Made by a program: the position numbers and the translations under genes. The notes beneath the pieces were generated by a model, which saw only the letters and a program-made list of their open reading frames with translations, ran no database searches and had not been told where the DNA came from. Below, one piece after another: positions 16,203 through 22,784 of a stretch of 64,000 bases of DNA; position 1 is the first letter of the stretch, and each line of letters starts with the position of its first letter. The stretch is from NCBI GenBank assembly GCA_013036105.1, contig JAAXCX010000006.1, forward strand, positions 62,001 through 126,000, written 5' to 3'. The DNA comes from Vulcanimicrobiota bacterium (lineage in GTDB: Bacteria > Vulcanimicrobiota > Vulcanimicrobiia > Vulcanimicrobiales > Vulcanimicrobiaceae).

Positions 16203-18070
16203 GAGCCTGCCTCCTTCGTCAACGGTTTGACAACATCGCTCAAGCGGTCGGCAACCGCCGGCACTCGCACCAAGTGCGGATACCGCGGACCGCCATAATA
16301 CGGGATCGAAATGGTGCGGTAAGCATCGTCTTTTACGACGAGCAGCGAGATCGGCGTGTGCGAACGCTGCGCCTCAATGACGGCATCGTAGAGCAGGTCG
16401 TCGCTATAGGTGCGCCCGTTGACCGCAACGAGTTTCTGATTGAAACCCAGGCCGGCATCCCACGCGGGCGAGCCGGCGTGCACGTCGCTCACCGTGCCGC
16501 CAAACGCCGAAAATCCCAGCGAGTACGCGAAGTTCGTTTTGCGTACGTCTTGGCTAGGCTGCGCGTTGTAGACGAGCTTCCACCCATCGGCGGTAAAACC
16601 GTCCGGCGGATGCGGCGCAATATCATCCACCCAGGTATGAAAGAAACCCGCCCAGTCGTACGGCTGAACGGCGTTGAACGCGGCGATCAGATCCGCGCGA
16701 TCGTAGGGAACGGTGATCGGACCGGTGTTCTCGCGCCCGAAAAACTCGCGCGCGACGCTGTCGAGCGACTTCGTGTCGTGCGACAGATCGCGCACGATGG
16801 AGTCGGCTTTGAGCCAGAGCAGCTCCCCTTCGGTGTAAAAGTCCTCGCCGCGGCGTTGCGAGCCGTAGCCGCGCGGCGCGCCGTAGATAAACGGCCCTGA
16901 CGTCGCGTCGTCCGAAAGCGTCCGCCACATGCGTCCTTGCTGATTGTCATAATTTGCGAAGATCGCGGCAACATGGTCGGGCCAGTTCTTCGCTTCCCGA
17001 ATTCCGTCGCGATAGGACATGACGTCTCCGTAGTATTGCGTCATGCCTTCGTAGACCCAGAGCAGCGAGTCGTCGTATGCTGTGTTGAGATTCTGACGGA
17101 ACAAACCGTCGGGCATCCGGTACTTGCCATCCCACGAGTGGTTGAACTCGTGCGAGAGCAGATCGCCTCCGCGCTGCAGCAGCATGGGATCGATCAAGTA
17201 GTTGCCACTTTCGCCGTCGTCGCTGGATTCGTGATGTTCGACGCCCTCGCCGGGCATCACGTCCGAGACGGTCAGCAGAAAATGGTAATCGTGCCAGTGG
17301 CGCGCGCCGTACATGGCCAGCATCTCGCGCACCAGAGTGCGAAAGTGTCCGACGGTCTTGGGGCTCGCATCGAGCTCCTCGGGCGTGTCGGCGCAAACGT
17401 TGAGCGACGCCGTGCCGGGAAACGAGCCCGGGTCCTGCCACAGATCCCAAGAGCGGAAGTTCTCGCACGCATCTAAAGGCGAATCCATCAGTCTGCCGAG
17501 CGGCGTGACGCCAAAATGCACGCGGCTGCCGCTTCGCTGCGGATCGTACAATGCGGTTGCGAACTTCCAGTTTTCGCCCGGAAGAATCAGCACCGGATCG
17601 AACGTTGTCGTGTCGTTGGTACCGGTCGCCGGATAGAGCACGTTCTGATTCCAGTCGATCACCAAGATATTCGGCGACGAAAGACGGTTGGAAGAGTATC
17701 GCCCGAACGTCGCTCCCAAATACGTGAAGTCGACGTCGACGGCGGTTACGCCGTTTGGAACCTCGAAACTGAACGCGAACAGATTGGTTGGATCGCGCTG
17801 CCATGCCACCGGCGCTCCGTTGGCGGAGATTTTCAGCGACGCCACGTTTTCGATAGGACCGACCGGGCCGTGTTCTCCCGGAATCCACTGCGGATAGTAG
17901 AGCGTCATGCGCCCGGCCGTGACGGGCACGATTTCGTGCGTATGCACGACGTTTTGCGCCGCCGCGTCGGAGGCGTCGACGGTCAGCGCTATCGGCTGCG
18001 CCCAGACGAGACCGGCGGAGGTCAGAAAGAGACACGCGGCGCCGGCAATCGCCGGCAATAAAAACTTCAT
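16199..18070 (-). CDS. Exported M61-family metallopeptidase with PDZ domain
   Basis: A zinc aminopeptidase-like protein of the glycyl-aminopeptidase family, 623 residues, with a signal peptide ending near LVWAQP. The catalytic site reads HEFNHSWDGKYR (HExxH) and LLWVYEGMTQYYG, where the Glu is the third zinc ligand. The N-terminal third is the beta-rich M61 domain (YYPQWIPGEHGPVGPIEN). A PDZ domain is at about residues 510-590 (GSPAWDAGLGFNQKLVAVNG). The stop overlaps the GTG of the selenoprotein candidate, so the two are probably co-translated; a redox partner for an exported peptidase is conceivable. Its promoter must lie in the 72-base divergent region before 18143. Confidence 0.93.
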   Translation of the reverse strand: MKFLLPAIAGAACLFLTSAGLVWAQPIALTVDASDAAAQNVVHTHEIVPVTAGRMTLYYPQWIPGEHGPVGPIENVASLKISANGAPVAWQRDPTNLFAFSFEVPNGVTAVDVDFTYLGATFGRYSSNRLSSPNILVIDWNQNVLYPATGTNDTTTFDPVLILPGENWKFATALYDPQRSGSRVHFGVTPLGRLMDSPLDACENFRSWDLWQDPGSFPGTASLNVCADTPEELDASPKTVGHFRTLVREMLAMYGARHWHDYHFLLTVSDVMPGEGVEHHESSDDGESGNYLIDPMLLQRGGDLLSHEFNHSWDGKYRMPDGLFRQNLNTAYDDSLLWVYEGMTQYYGDVMSYRDGIREAKNWPDHVAAIFANYDNQQGRMWRTLSDDATSGPFIYGAPRGYGSQRRGEDFYTEGELLWLKADSIVRDLSHDTKSLDSVAREFFGRENTGPITVPYDRADLIAAFNAVQPYDWAGFFHTWVDDIAPHPPDGFTADGWKLVYNAQPSQDVRKTNFAYSLGFSAFGGTVSDVHAGSPAWDAGLGFNQKLVAVNGRTYSDDLLYDAVIEAQRSHTPISLLVVKDDAYRTISIPYYGGPRYPHLVRVPAVADRLSDVVKPLTKEAGS

Positions 18071-18142
18071 TACTCTCCAGTTTGGGCTAAAGGAGCTACG
18101 CTACGCCCTGTGAAGGTTTTGCCCTGTTAGGGGGACGTCAAG

Positions 18143-18490
18143 ATGCTGCTTACCGCCTTTCTCTTGGCGCTATCTTTCCAGGCATTGCCTACACCGGCGC
18201 CGGCGGGCGCCTGCGATCGCGACGCAACGGTAACGCACCAAACATCGCCCGATTATCCTGAGTCCGCACGCGAGTTAGGCCTGAGACAAGTTACTGCCGG
18301 AATCCAAGTGTATATCACCCCACAAGGTACGATTGCTGCGCTGCGGGTCCTGAATTCGAGCGGTAATGGCGATCTCGACCAGGCCGCCCTTCGCGGCGCG
18401 GCAGAGTCAACTTATTCGCCGCGCATGAGGAATTGTAAGCCGACGTTCGGGCTGTATCTGTTTAAAGTAACGTTCGACCCGAATCAATGA
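18143..18490 (+). CDS. Exported stand-alone TonB C-terminal domain protein, copy 1
   Basis: A 115-residue protein with a short signal peptide (MLLTAFLLALSFQALPTPAPAG region) followed directly by a TonB C-terminal-like domain. The pattern includes DYPESARELGL, a beta-hairpin GIQVYITPQGTIAALRVLNSSG and the typical LDQAALRGAAESTYSP. It lacks the N-terminal membrane anchor, proline-rich spacer and ExbB-contact histidine of true TonB, so it is unlikely to energise transport itself. Two cysteines (about 24 and 98) may pair. It is followed by a paralogue with an ATGA overlap. The function is unknown. Confidence 0.8.
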   Translation: MLLTAFLLALSFQALPTPAPAGACDRDATVTHQTSPDYPESARELGLRQVTAGIQVYITPQGTIAALRVLNSSGNGDLDQAALRGAAESTYSPRMRNCKPTFGLYLFKVTFDPNQ

Positions 18491-18870
18491 TGCACGCTTT
18501 CGTCACGATCTTCTTAGGCCTCCTGATCGGGCAGCCGCAGGCCGCCGCGCCTACCCCGGCGCCCACCGCGAGTTCCGCCGAGCCGTGCAACCACGACGCA
18601 ACCGCGGTACAAATCGTTAGTCCTGGTTTTCCGAGAGCCGCCGTATCCCGTTACAAACGCGGCGTGATCAAAACCGTCCGCGTCAAAGTTACCATCGGCG
18701 TCACCGGGCGCGTGCTTGCGGCATCCATCTATCAGTCGGCTCGAGATGCCGACCTCGATTCAGCCGCATTGGGAGCCGCGCAACAGGATACGTTCTCACC
18801 TGCGGTCGTGGCGTGCACGCCTGTGACCGGAAACTATTTGCTCCAGTTTGATTTCATCCGGAATCAGTAG
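18487..18870 (+). CDS. Exported stand-alone TonB C-terminal domain protein, copy 2
   Basis: A 127-residue paralogue of the preceding gene, overlapping it by ATGA, with two consecutive ATG codons at the start. It has a hydrophobic leader ending near GQPQAAA, a short Ala/Pro/Thr spacer, then PCNHDATAVQIVSPGFPRAA, VTIGVTGRVLAASIYQSARD and LDSAALGAAQQDTFSP, the TonB C-terminal fold. Cysteines occupy the same two positions as in copy 1. The pair is a local duplication. The partner is not evident; no TonB-dependent receptor is encoded in the window. Confidence 0.8.
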   Translation: MMHAFVTIFLGLLIGQPQAAAPTPAPTASSAEPCNHDATAVQIVSPGFPRAAVSRYKRGVIKTVRVKVTIGVTGRVLAASIYQSARDADLDSAALGAAQQDTFSPAVVACTPVTGNYLLQFDFIRNQ

Positions 18871-18899
18871 GCCACACGTATTCCGGGTACACCAATACT

Positions 18900-19391
18900 A
18901 TGGAACAAGGATCGCTTCCGACGCTGCCCGCCTACCCGATTAAGGAACGCTTGGAGATCGACGGCATCAACGTACTGCTGCTCAACGTCCCGCCCGATCA
19001 AGCGTATCCTCAGAACCTTTTCGGAGTAACCGAAAAAGGCGACGTGCTCTGGCAGGTCGAGCCGCGGTCGCCGGCCACGCCCAATTCGCGTTACACGTCG
19101 ATTCGCGACGAGGTCGGCGTGATCGTCGCGCGCACCGAAGACAAGCTGCAGCGCAAAGTCGATCCGAAGACCGGAAAAGTGCTGGCCGAGGAGCAGGCGG
19201 CCGACTATGGGTCGTCCCTTGACGGTACCCCTTCCCGATGTGGTATGCTCCGTAAGCCGAAGTGGGGCCACGGGCCCTCACCGGATGCCCTAGGGCGATC
19301 CGGTCTTCATCGAGGAACCGCCGGCCGGTTTGGGATGATGGGGTCACCGACTTGCGGCGATGCCCTTTTTTATTTGTCAAAACAGGAGTAA
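18900..19391 (+). CDS. Hypothetical protein running into the infC leader
   Basis: The first roughly 105 residues look like a folded domain: LPTLPAYPIKERLEIDGINV, a NLFGVTEKGDVLWQVEP strand pair, YTSIRDEVGVIVARTEDKL and VDPKTGKVLAEEQ, reminiscent of single blades of PQQ/NHL-type repeat proteins. I do not recognise a named family. The remaining roughly 55 codons have unlike composition (Gly/Ser/Arg-rich) and coincide with the structured leader of infC; the stop TAA at 19389 lies 4 bases before the infC start codon. Either the gene truly reads through the leader or its tail is degenerate. No Shine-Dalgarno precedes ATG 18900. Confidence 0.55.
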   Translation: MEQGSLPTLPAYPIKERLEIDGINVLLLNVPPDQAYPQNLFGVTEKGDVLWQVEPRSPATPNSRYTSIRDEVGVIVARTEDKLQRKVDPKTGKVLAEEQAADYGSSLDGTPSRCGMLRKPKWGHGPSPDALGRSGLHRGTAGRFGMMGSPTCGDALFYLSKQE

Positions 19392-19395
19392 TGCC
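19225..19395 (+). promoter_or_regulatory. Structured leader of the infC-rpmI-rplT operon with attenuator hairpin
   Basis: A GC-rich leader precedes infC. Its last element is a hairpin, GGGTCACCG (19341-19349) facing CGGCGATGCCC (19355-19365) with small mismatches, followed by six T (19366-19371), i.e. an intrinsic terminator placed just before the ribosome-binding site AGGAG (19384-19388). Ribosomal-protein L20 operons in many bacteria are controlled by leader attenuation or L20 binding, so this is probably an autoregulatory leader. It overlaps the tail of the ORF at 18900-19391. Confidence 0.6.
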
Positions 19396-19968
19396 ATAGC
19401 TCGACCGCTCAGAATAAACGACCAAATCCGCATCCGCCAAGTGCGCGTGATAGACGAAGACGGAACGCAACTTGGGGTCCTTTTCACGGAGGACGCACTC
19501 GCGCGGGCTCGCACCGCCGGGCTGGACCTCATCGAGGTTTCACCGACGGCATCGCCGCCGGTCTGCAAGATCGCCGACTACGGACGTTTGAAGTACGAGC
19601 AGTCGAAAAAAGACAAAGACGCCCGCAAGAAACAAAAGAGCTTCGAATTAAAAGAAGTGAAGCTCCGGCCGAAGATCGAGACGCACGATTACGAGACGAA
19701 GGCCCGCATGGCCGAACGTCTGCTGCTCGACGGCAGCAAGATCAAAGTCACGATCATGTTTCGCGGACGAGAGATAACCTACACGTCCTTCGGAAAGCGC
19801 CTCTTGGATCGGATGGCTGAAGATATGACGCCGATCGCCACGATCGAACGCGATGCAAAACTCGAAGGAAAGAACATGTTCATGATCCTGGCGCCCCGCT
19901 CGGTGCCTACCGGTCCGCCGAAGTTCACCAGCATGGCTGCCAAGGACAAGGAGAAGAAAAGTGCCTAA
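19396..19968 (+). CDS. infC: Translation initiation factor IF-3, probable AUA start
   Basis: IF-3 binds the 30S subunit, prevents premature 50S joining and rejects non-canonical start codons. ARPLRINDQIRIRQVRVIDE is the classic N-terminus. The N domain is followed by the KKQKSFELKEVKLRPKIETHD linker and the C domain ending near EGKNMFMILAPR; 190 residues. No ATG, GTG or TTG fits. The codon at the homology start is ATA 19396, placed 7 bases after AGGAG. IF-3 genes are known to use rare start codons such as AUU for autoregulation, so AUA is plausible. A longer read from 19360 would begin inside the terminator hairpin. Confidence 0.93.
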   Translation: MARPLRINDQIRIRQVRVIDEDGTQLGVLFTEDALARARTAGLDLIEVSPTASPPVCKIADYGRLKYEQSKKDKDARKKQKSFELKEVKLRPKIETHDYETKARMAERLLLDGSKIKVTIMFRGREITYTSFGKRLLDRMAEDMTPIATIERDAKLEGKNMFMILAPRSVPTGPPKFTSMAAKDKEKKSA

Positions 19969-20167
19969 GATTCGTACCCACCGCGGTACAGCCAAACGCG
20001 TAAAGGTCAGCGCCAACGGGAAGGTGACGCACCGTCATCAGTTCAGCGGCTGCGGCCACATTATGAGCAAGCGTACGCGCAAGCGCAAACGCAAGTTCCG
20101 TAAAGATCAGCCGGTCTTCCCTGGAGATCTGAAGCGCCTGGCGCCGACGATCCCCTACCTGCTGTAA
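19961..20167 (+). CDS. rpmI: 50S ribosomal protein L35
   Basis: A small basic large-subunit protein of 68 residues. It starts MPKIRTHRGTAKRVKVSANG and ends LKRLAPTIPYLL; HRHQFSGCGHIMSKRTRKRK is the L35 signature. The start is GTG 19961, overlapping the infC stop by 8 bases, so it is translationally coupled to IF-3. It is the second gene of the conserved infC-rpmI-rplT operon. Confidence 0.97.
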   Translation: MPKIRTHRGTAKRVKVSANGKVTHRHQFSGCGHIMSKRTRKRKRKFRKDQPVFPGDLKRLAPTIPYLL

Positions 20168-20176
20168 GGAGCTCGC

Positions 20177-20533
20177 ATGGCACGTATTAAACGCGGCGTC
20201 CACGGACTCAAACACCGCCGTAAGGTCATGAAGCTCGTCAAGGGCTTCCGCGCCGCCCGCCGGCGCAACTACCGGGTCGCGAACGAAGCGCTGCTTCACT
20301 CGCTGGCCTATGCGTACCGCGACCGGCGCGTGCGCAAACGCGATTTCCGCTCCTTGTGGATCAGCCGCATTAATGCGGCCGCGCGTAAGGAAGGCCTGAG
20401 CTATTCGGTCTTCATGAATGGTCTGAAAAAATCGGGTATCACGCTCAACCGCAAGACGCTGGCGGAACTGGCGGTCTCCGACGCGGCGGCCTTCGGGTCG
20501 CTACTGAAAACGGCGAAGAACGCCGTGAAGTAA
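20177..20533 (+). CDS. rplT: 50S ribosomal protein L20
   Basis: An rRNA-binding assembly protein of the large subunit, 118 residues. ARIKRGVHGLKHRRKVMKL, the basic N-terminal extension, is followed by FRAARRRNYRVANEALLHSL and DRRVRKRDFRSLWISRINAA. A GGAG precedes ATG 20177. L20 is the usual autorepressor of this operon in bacteria, which fits the leader upstream of infC. A strong terminator follows immediately. Confidence 0.97.
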   Translation: MARIKRGVHGLKHRRKVMKLVKGFRAARRRNYRVANEALLHSLAYAYRDRRVRKRDFRSLWISRINAAARKEGLSYSVFMNGLKKSGITLNRKTLAELAVSDAAAFGSLLKTAKNAVK

Positions 20534-20534
20534 A

Positions 20535-20563
20535 AACGAGGGCGAAAGCCCTCGTTTCTCTTT
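20535..20563. terminator. Bidirectional intrinsic terminator after rplT
   Basis: AACGAGGGC-GAAA-GCCCTCGTT (20535-20556) is a perfect 9-bp stem with a GAAA tetraloop followed by TCTCTTT. Read on the minus strand the same stem is followed by TTTTA, so it also serves the convergent gene ending at 20562. Confidence 0.92.
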
Positions 20564-20840
20564 AATCGTCGCCGTTGGCTAACCGGCGCCCGGTGGCCTC
20601 GATAACTTTGCCCAGCATACTCACCGCCTCCGCGCGAGAGGCGTTGCTGAACATGTACTTGAGTTTGTCGTCGGAGTCCTCAACGATGAGCACGGCGCGC
20701 TTCCCGGCACGCACTGCGGCGATAAGCTTATTGAGGTAGGCCTCGTCGTCGGCCGCCAATACGGAAGCCGCGATGTGCTCTTGCTTGCCATCGCTCAAAA
20801 GATATTTGAGGACGTCGTTAATGTCCCGTGGAGTATCCAC
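20562..20840 (-). CDS. Hypothetical 92-residue cytosolic protein
   Basis: I do not recognise this family. It starts at GTG 20840 with a good GGGAGG six bases upstream. The product begins MDTPRDINDVLKYLLSDGKQ, is acidic and predicted alpha/beta, with KRAVLIVEDSDDKLKYMFSN in the middle. There is no signal peptide or membrane segment. It is monocistronic, with an 89-base gap to the NUDIX gene upstream and a shared terminator with rplT downstream. Confidence 0.75.
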   Translation of the reverse strand: MDTPRDINDVLKYLLSDGKQEHIAASVLAADDEAYLNKLIAAVRAGKRAVLIVEDSDDKLKYMFSNASRAEAVSMLGKVIEATGRRLANGDD

Positions 20841-20929
20841 CGCCAGCCTCCCATAACGCGAACCCGCCGCCTCTATTAAAACGCATTTGGCGGAAGGTTT
20901 GTAGCTAGGTTATCGACTCTTGACGAAAA

Positions 20930-21466
20930 TTATTTATTTCGGCGAGGATCCAACCAAAGAAGCGCTACCATCGTTTTCATGTCGATGATCTTGCCGCTTG
21001 CTTGCATTCGCCAAGCGTCTTCAAACGATACGTGCCGCACCTCGATGCGTTCATCCTCCTGGAGCTGTTGCGGTCCCGCGTGCAGCCCGCGCGCAACGTA
21101 TACGCGCACGCATTCGGTGCAGAACCCAGGCGTCGGATAGAGCGTGCACAAGAGCTCCCAGGAGTCGGCCAAGCAGCCGGTCTCTTCCCGGAGCTCGCGC
21201 TTCGCGCCGTCTTCGGGCGGCTCGCCCGGCTCGGCCGTGCCGGCGGGGATTTCCCACAAACTCAATCCGGCCGGATGACGGTATTGGCGGACCAGCACGA
21301 TCCGGTCGGCAGCCGGTAACGCCGCGATCGCAAACGATCCAGGGTGCACGACCAACTCGATATCGCGACGTTCGCCCTCTTGTTCTACGGTGTCGATACG
21401 GACGCGAAAGATCCGGCCGGCGTAGATTTCTTTCGAGTCGATGACCTTCGGAGCGTCGTCGGACAC
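20930..21466 (-). CDS. NUDIX hydrolase, ADP-ribose pyrophosphatase-like
   Basis: Hydrolyses nucleoside diphosphates linked to another group; the closest match is the ADP-sugar pyrophosphatase branch. The NUDIX box is complete: G at GTAEPGE, then GAKRELREETG (REUXEE core with all metal-binding Glu). Upstream IVLVRQYRHPAGLSLWEIPA is the ADP-ribose pyrophosphatase signature, and YPTPGFCTECVRVYVARGL follows. I chose GTG 21466 (VSDDAPKVIDS) because it is the nearest start before homology; it is not well supported by a ribosome-binding site, and the frame is open further upstream. The product would be about 178 residues. Confidence 0.88.
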   Translation of the reverse strand: MSDDAPKVIDSKEIYAGRIFRVRIDTVEQEGERRDIELVVHPGSFAIAALPAADRIVLVRQYRHPAGLSLWEIPAGTAEPGEPPEDGAKRELREETGCLADSWELLCTLYPTPGFCTECVRVYVARGLHAGPQQLQEDERIEVRHVSFEDAWRMQASGKIIDMKTMVALLWLDPRRNK

Positions 21467-21520
21467 CTCCAGTGCATACCCAAGGACGGGATACTTCGAG
21501 CGCTCCTCGTAGAAGCAAGC

Positions 21521-21730
21521 GTGCCCCGGCAAACGACGATCGGACAAGAGCTTCTGTGGCTGCTCGCTTTCCTTGGAATTTTCGCCGCGGCGGCAGCACT
21601 GGTGCTTTCCTACGCGAGCTCGCACCACTATAACGACCGCATCGCGATTTCGCTTGCCGGAATACTCGCGGCCGTCGTGACGATCGCGCTGCGCGCAAAA
21701 CTCTTGGGAAGCCATGCTCGGCGCCCATAA
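21521..21730 (+). CDS. Small two-helix membrane protein
   Basis: A 69-residue frame from GTG 21521 ending inside the next gene. After a short polar start it has two hydrophobic helices, LLWLLAFLGIFAAAAALVL and a second with ISLAGILAAVVTIALRA, separated by SYASSHHYNDR, then a basic end (KLLGSHARRP). It overlaps the methyltransferase start by 17 bases. Hydrophobic content in two blocks and coupling to the next gene suggest a real gene, but only AGAAG precedes the start and I know no family for it. An antisense artefact of the region upstream of the NUDIX gene is possible. Confidence 0.5.
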   Translation: MPRQTTIGQELLWLLAFLGIFAAAAALVLSYASSHHYNDRIAISLAGILAAVVTIALRAKLLGSHARRP

Positions 21731-22484
21731 TCCGCGGCTCGATCGGGTGCGCGAGCTGCTCACGAAAAAAGGCCGCAGCGAACACGGGCGGTTTGCGATC
21801 GAAGGCGAGACGCTGCTGCGCGAAGCTTTGCGCAGCGGGGCTTCGATTGAAGAGGTCTACGGCACGCCCGCCGCGCTTGAATCGTCGGAGAGCGCGCGCG
21901 AAGCAGAGTCGGCGGGAGCGCACGTCTACCGCATCGACGAGCGGACGATGCGGCGGCTCTCGGATCTCGAAACCGCGCCCGGTTTGCTGGCCATCCTTCC
22001 CGTGGAGCTGGTGCCTGTCTCCGAGCTTTTTTCGGAGTCCGGCCTCGTTCTCGCGCTGGCGGGATTGAGCGATCCGGGAAACGCCGGAACGCTCCTGCGC
22101 GCCGCGGAGGCCTTTGGTGTATCCGCCGTCCTTTTCGGGAAGGGCGCAGTCGAGCCGCACTCCCCCAAAGTGGTCCGCGGCGCGATGGGTTCACTCTTCC
22201 GCCTGAAGCTGGCCGTGGCCGATCCGCAAGAAACCGCCGCAGCCGCCGGGGACTGGGAGATCACCGGCCTCGCCGCGGGCGGCCATCCGATTGAGGAGCT
22301 GTCCTGGGCCCCGAAGAGCCTGCTGGTCGTGGGTCAAGAGCGCCACGGACTAGGGGCCTGGACGGGCCTCTGCTCGCGGCTCGCGGCAATTCCGATGAAG
22401 GGCGAAGCCGAGAGTTTGAACGCCGCCGTGGCGGGCGGAATCGCCCTGTACGAAGCCACCAAGCGGGTGCAGACGGCCCCCTGA
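21714..22484 (+). CDS. TrmH/SpoU-family RNA 2'-O-methyltransferase
   Basis: A SPOUT methyltransferase that transfers a methyl from S-adenosylmethionine to a ribose 2'-OH of rRNA or tRNA. The N-terminal substrate-binding domain (FAIEGETLLREALRSG) is followed by the catalytic trefoil-knot motifs LSDPGNAGTLLRAAEAFG, VVGQERHGLG and IPMKGEAESLNAAVAGGIALYE. At 256 residues it resembles RlmB/TsnR-like 23S rRNA enzymes often encoded just upstream of pheS, as here. The exact target nucleotide cannot be read from sequence. Confidence 0.92.
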   Translation: MLGAHNPRLDRVRELLTKKGRSEHGRFAIEGETLLREALRSGASIEEVYGTPAALESSESAREAESAGAHVYRIDERTMRRLSDLETAPGLLAILPVELVPVSELFSESGLVLALAGLSDPGNAGTLLRAAEAFGVSAVLFGKGAVEPHSPKVVRGAMGSLFRLKLAVADPQETAAAAGDWEITGLAAGGHPIEELSWAPKSLLVVGQERHGLGAWTGLCSRLAAIPMKGEAESLNAAVAGGIALYEATKRVQTAP

Positions 22485-22559
22485 CCCGGGCGGCTGTCAA
22501 GTCTGTCAAGAGAGTCTAGACGTGCCAAAAAGTCAAGACTACCCTGTGGAAAAGTCGCG

Positions 22560-22568
22560 TGCTATACT
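22560..22568 (+). promoter_or_regulatory. Extended -10 promoter for the YqzL-like/pheST transcript
   Basis: TGCTATACT is an extended -10 element (TGnTATACT) about 50 bases before the microprotein start. No convincing -35 is present, as is common with extended -10 promoters. Upstream, GTCAAG occurs three times (22497-22538), and a GGGCC-AGTA-GGCCC hairpin lies in the transcribed leader at about 22586-22602. Confidence 0.5.
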
Positions 22569-22618
22569 GCTTGCACCGCATGGGGGCCGGGCCAGTAGGC
22601 CCGCCCAGAAGGAGACCG

Positions 22619-22720
22619 ATGGCCACGTCCGAGTTCTTCTGGAAACTCTTCAAGTCAACGGGATCGATTAACGCGTATTTGATTTACCGGCAGCTCCACC
22701 CGACGTCGGTTCCAACCTAG
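22619..22720 (+). CDS. YqzL-like microprotein in the pheST leader
   Basis: A 33-residue gene too short for routine callers. ATG 22619 is preceded by AAGGAG with good spacing. The peptide is MATSEFFWKLFKSTGSINAY followed by LIYRQLHPTSVPT. It resembles the YqzL family of Firmicutes, whose members share the W-x-x-F-x-x-TG-x-I-x-x-YL-x-Y pattern. An intrinsic terminator follows 25 bases after the stop, and pheS begins 64 bases after it. Alternatively it acts as a leader peptide: three Phe codons fall within its first eleven codons, as expected for Phe-responsive attenuation of pheST. The two ideas are not exclusive. Confidence 0.65.
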   Translation: MATSEFFWKLFKSTGSINAYLIYRQLHPTSVPT

Positions 22721-22743
22721 AGAAGACGAAAAGGCGGACTCCA

Positions 22744-22779
22744 AAACGCCCGGAAAGTAACGCCGGGCGTTTTTATTTT
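22744..22779 (+). terminator. Intrinsic terminator/attenuator before pheS
   Basis: ACGCCCGG (22746-22753), a 9-base loop and CCGGGCGT (22763-22770) form a perfect 8-bp stem followed by TTTTATTTT. It ends 6 bases before pheS, so transcription into pheST from the upstream promoter must pass it. No competing antiterminator was worked out. Confidence 0.85.
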
Positions 22780-22784
22780 CAAAT

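Noticed and set aside
19391-19399. ATG-CCA-TAG mini-ORF just before the infC start
   Set aside because: Only 2 bases separate it from AGGAG, too close for initiation; it is probably an accident of the leader.
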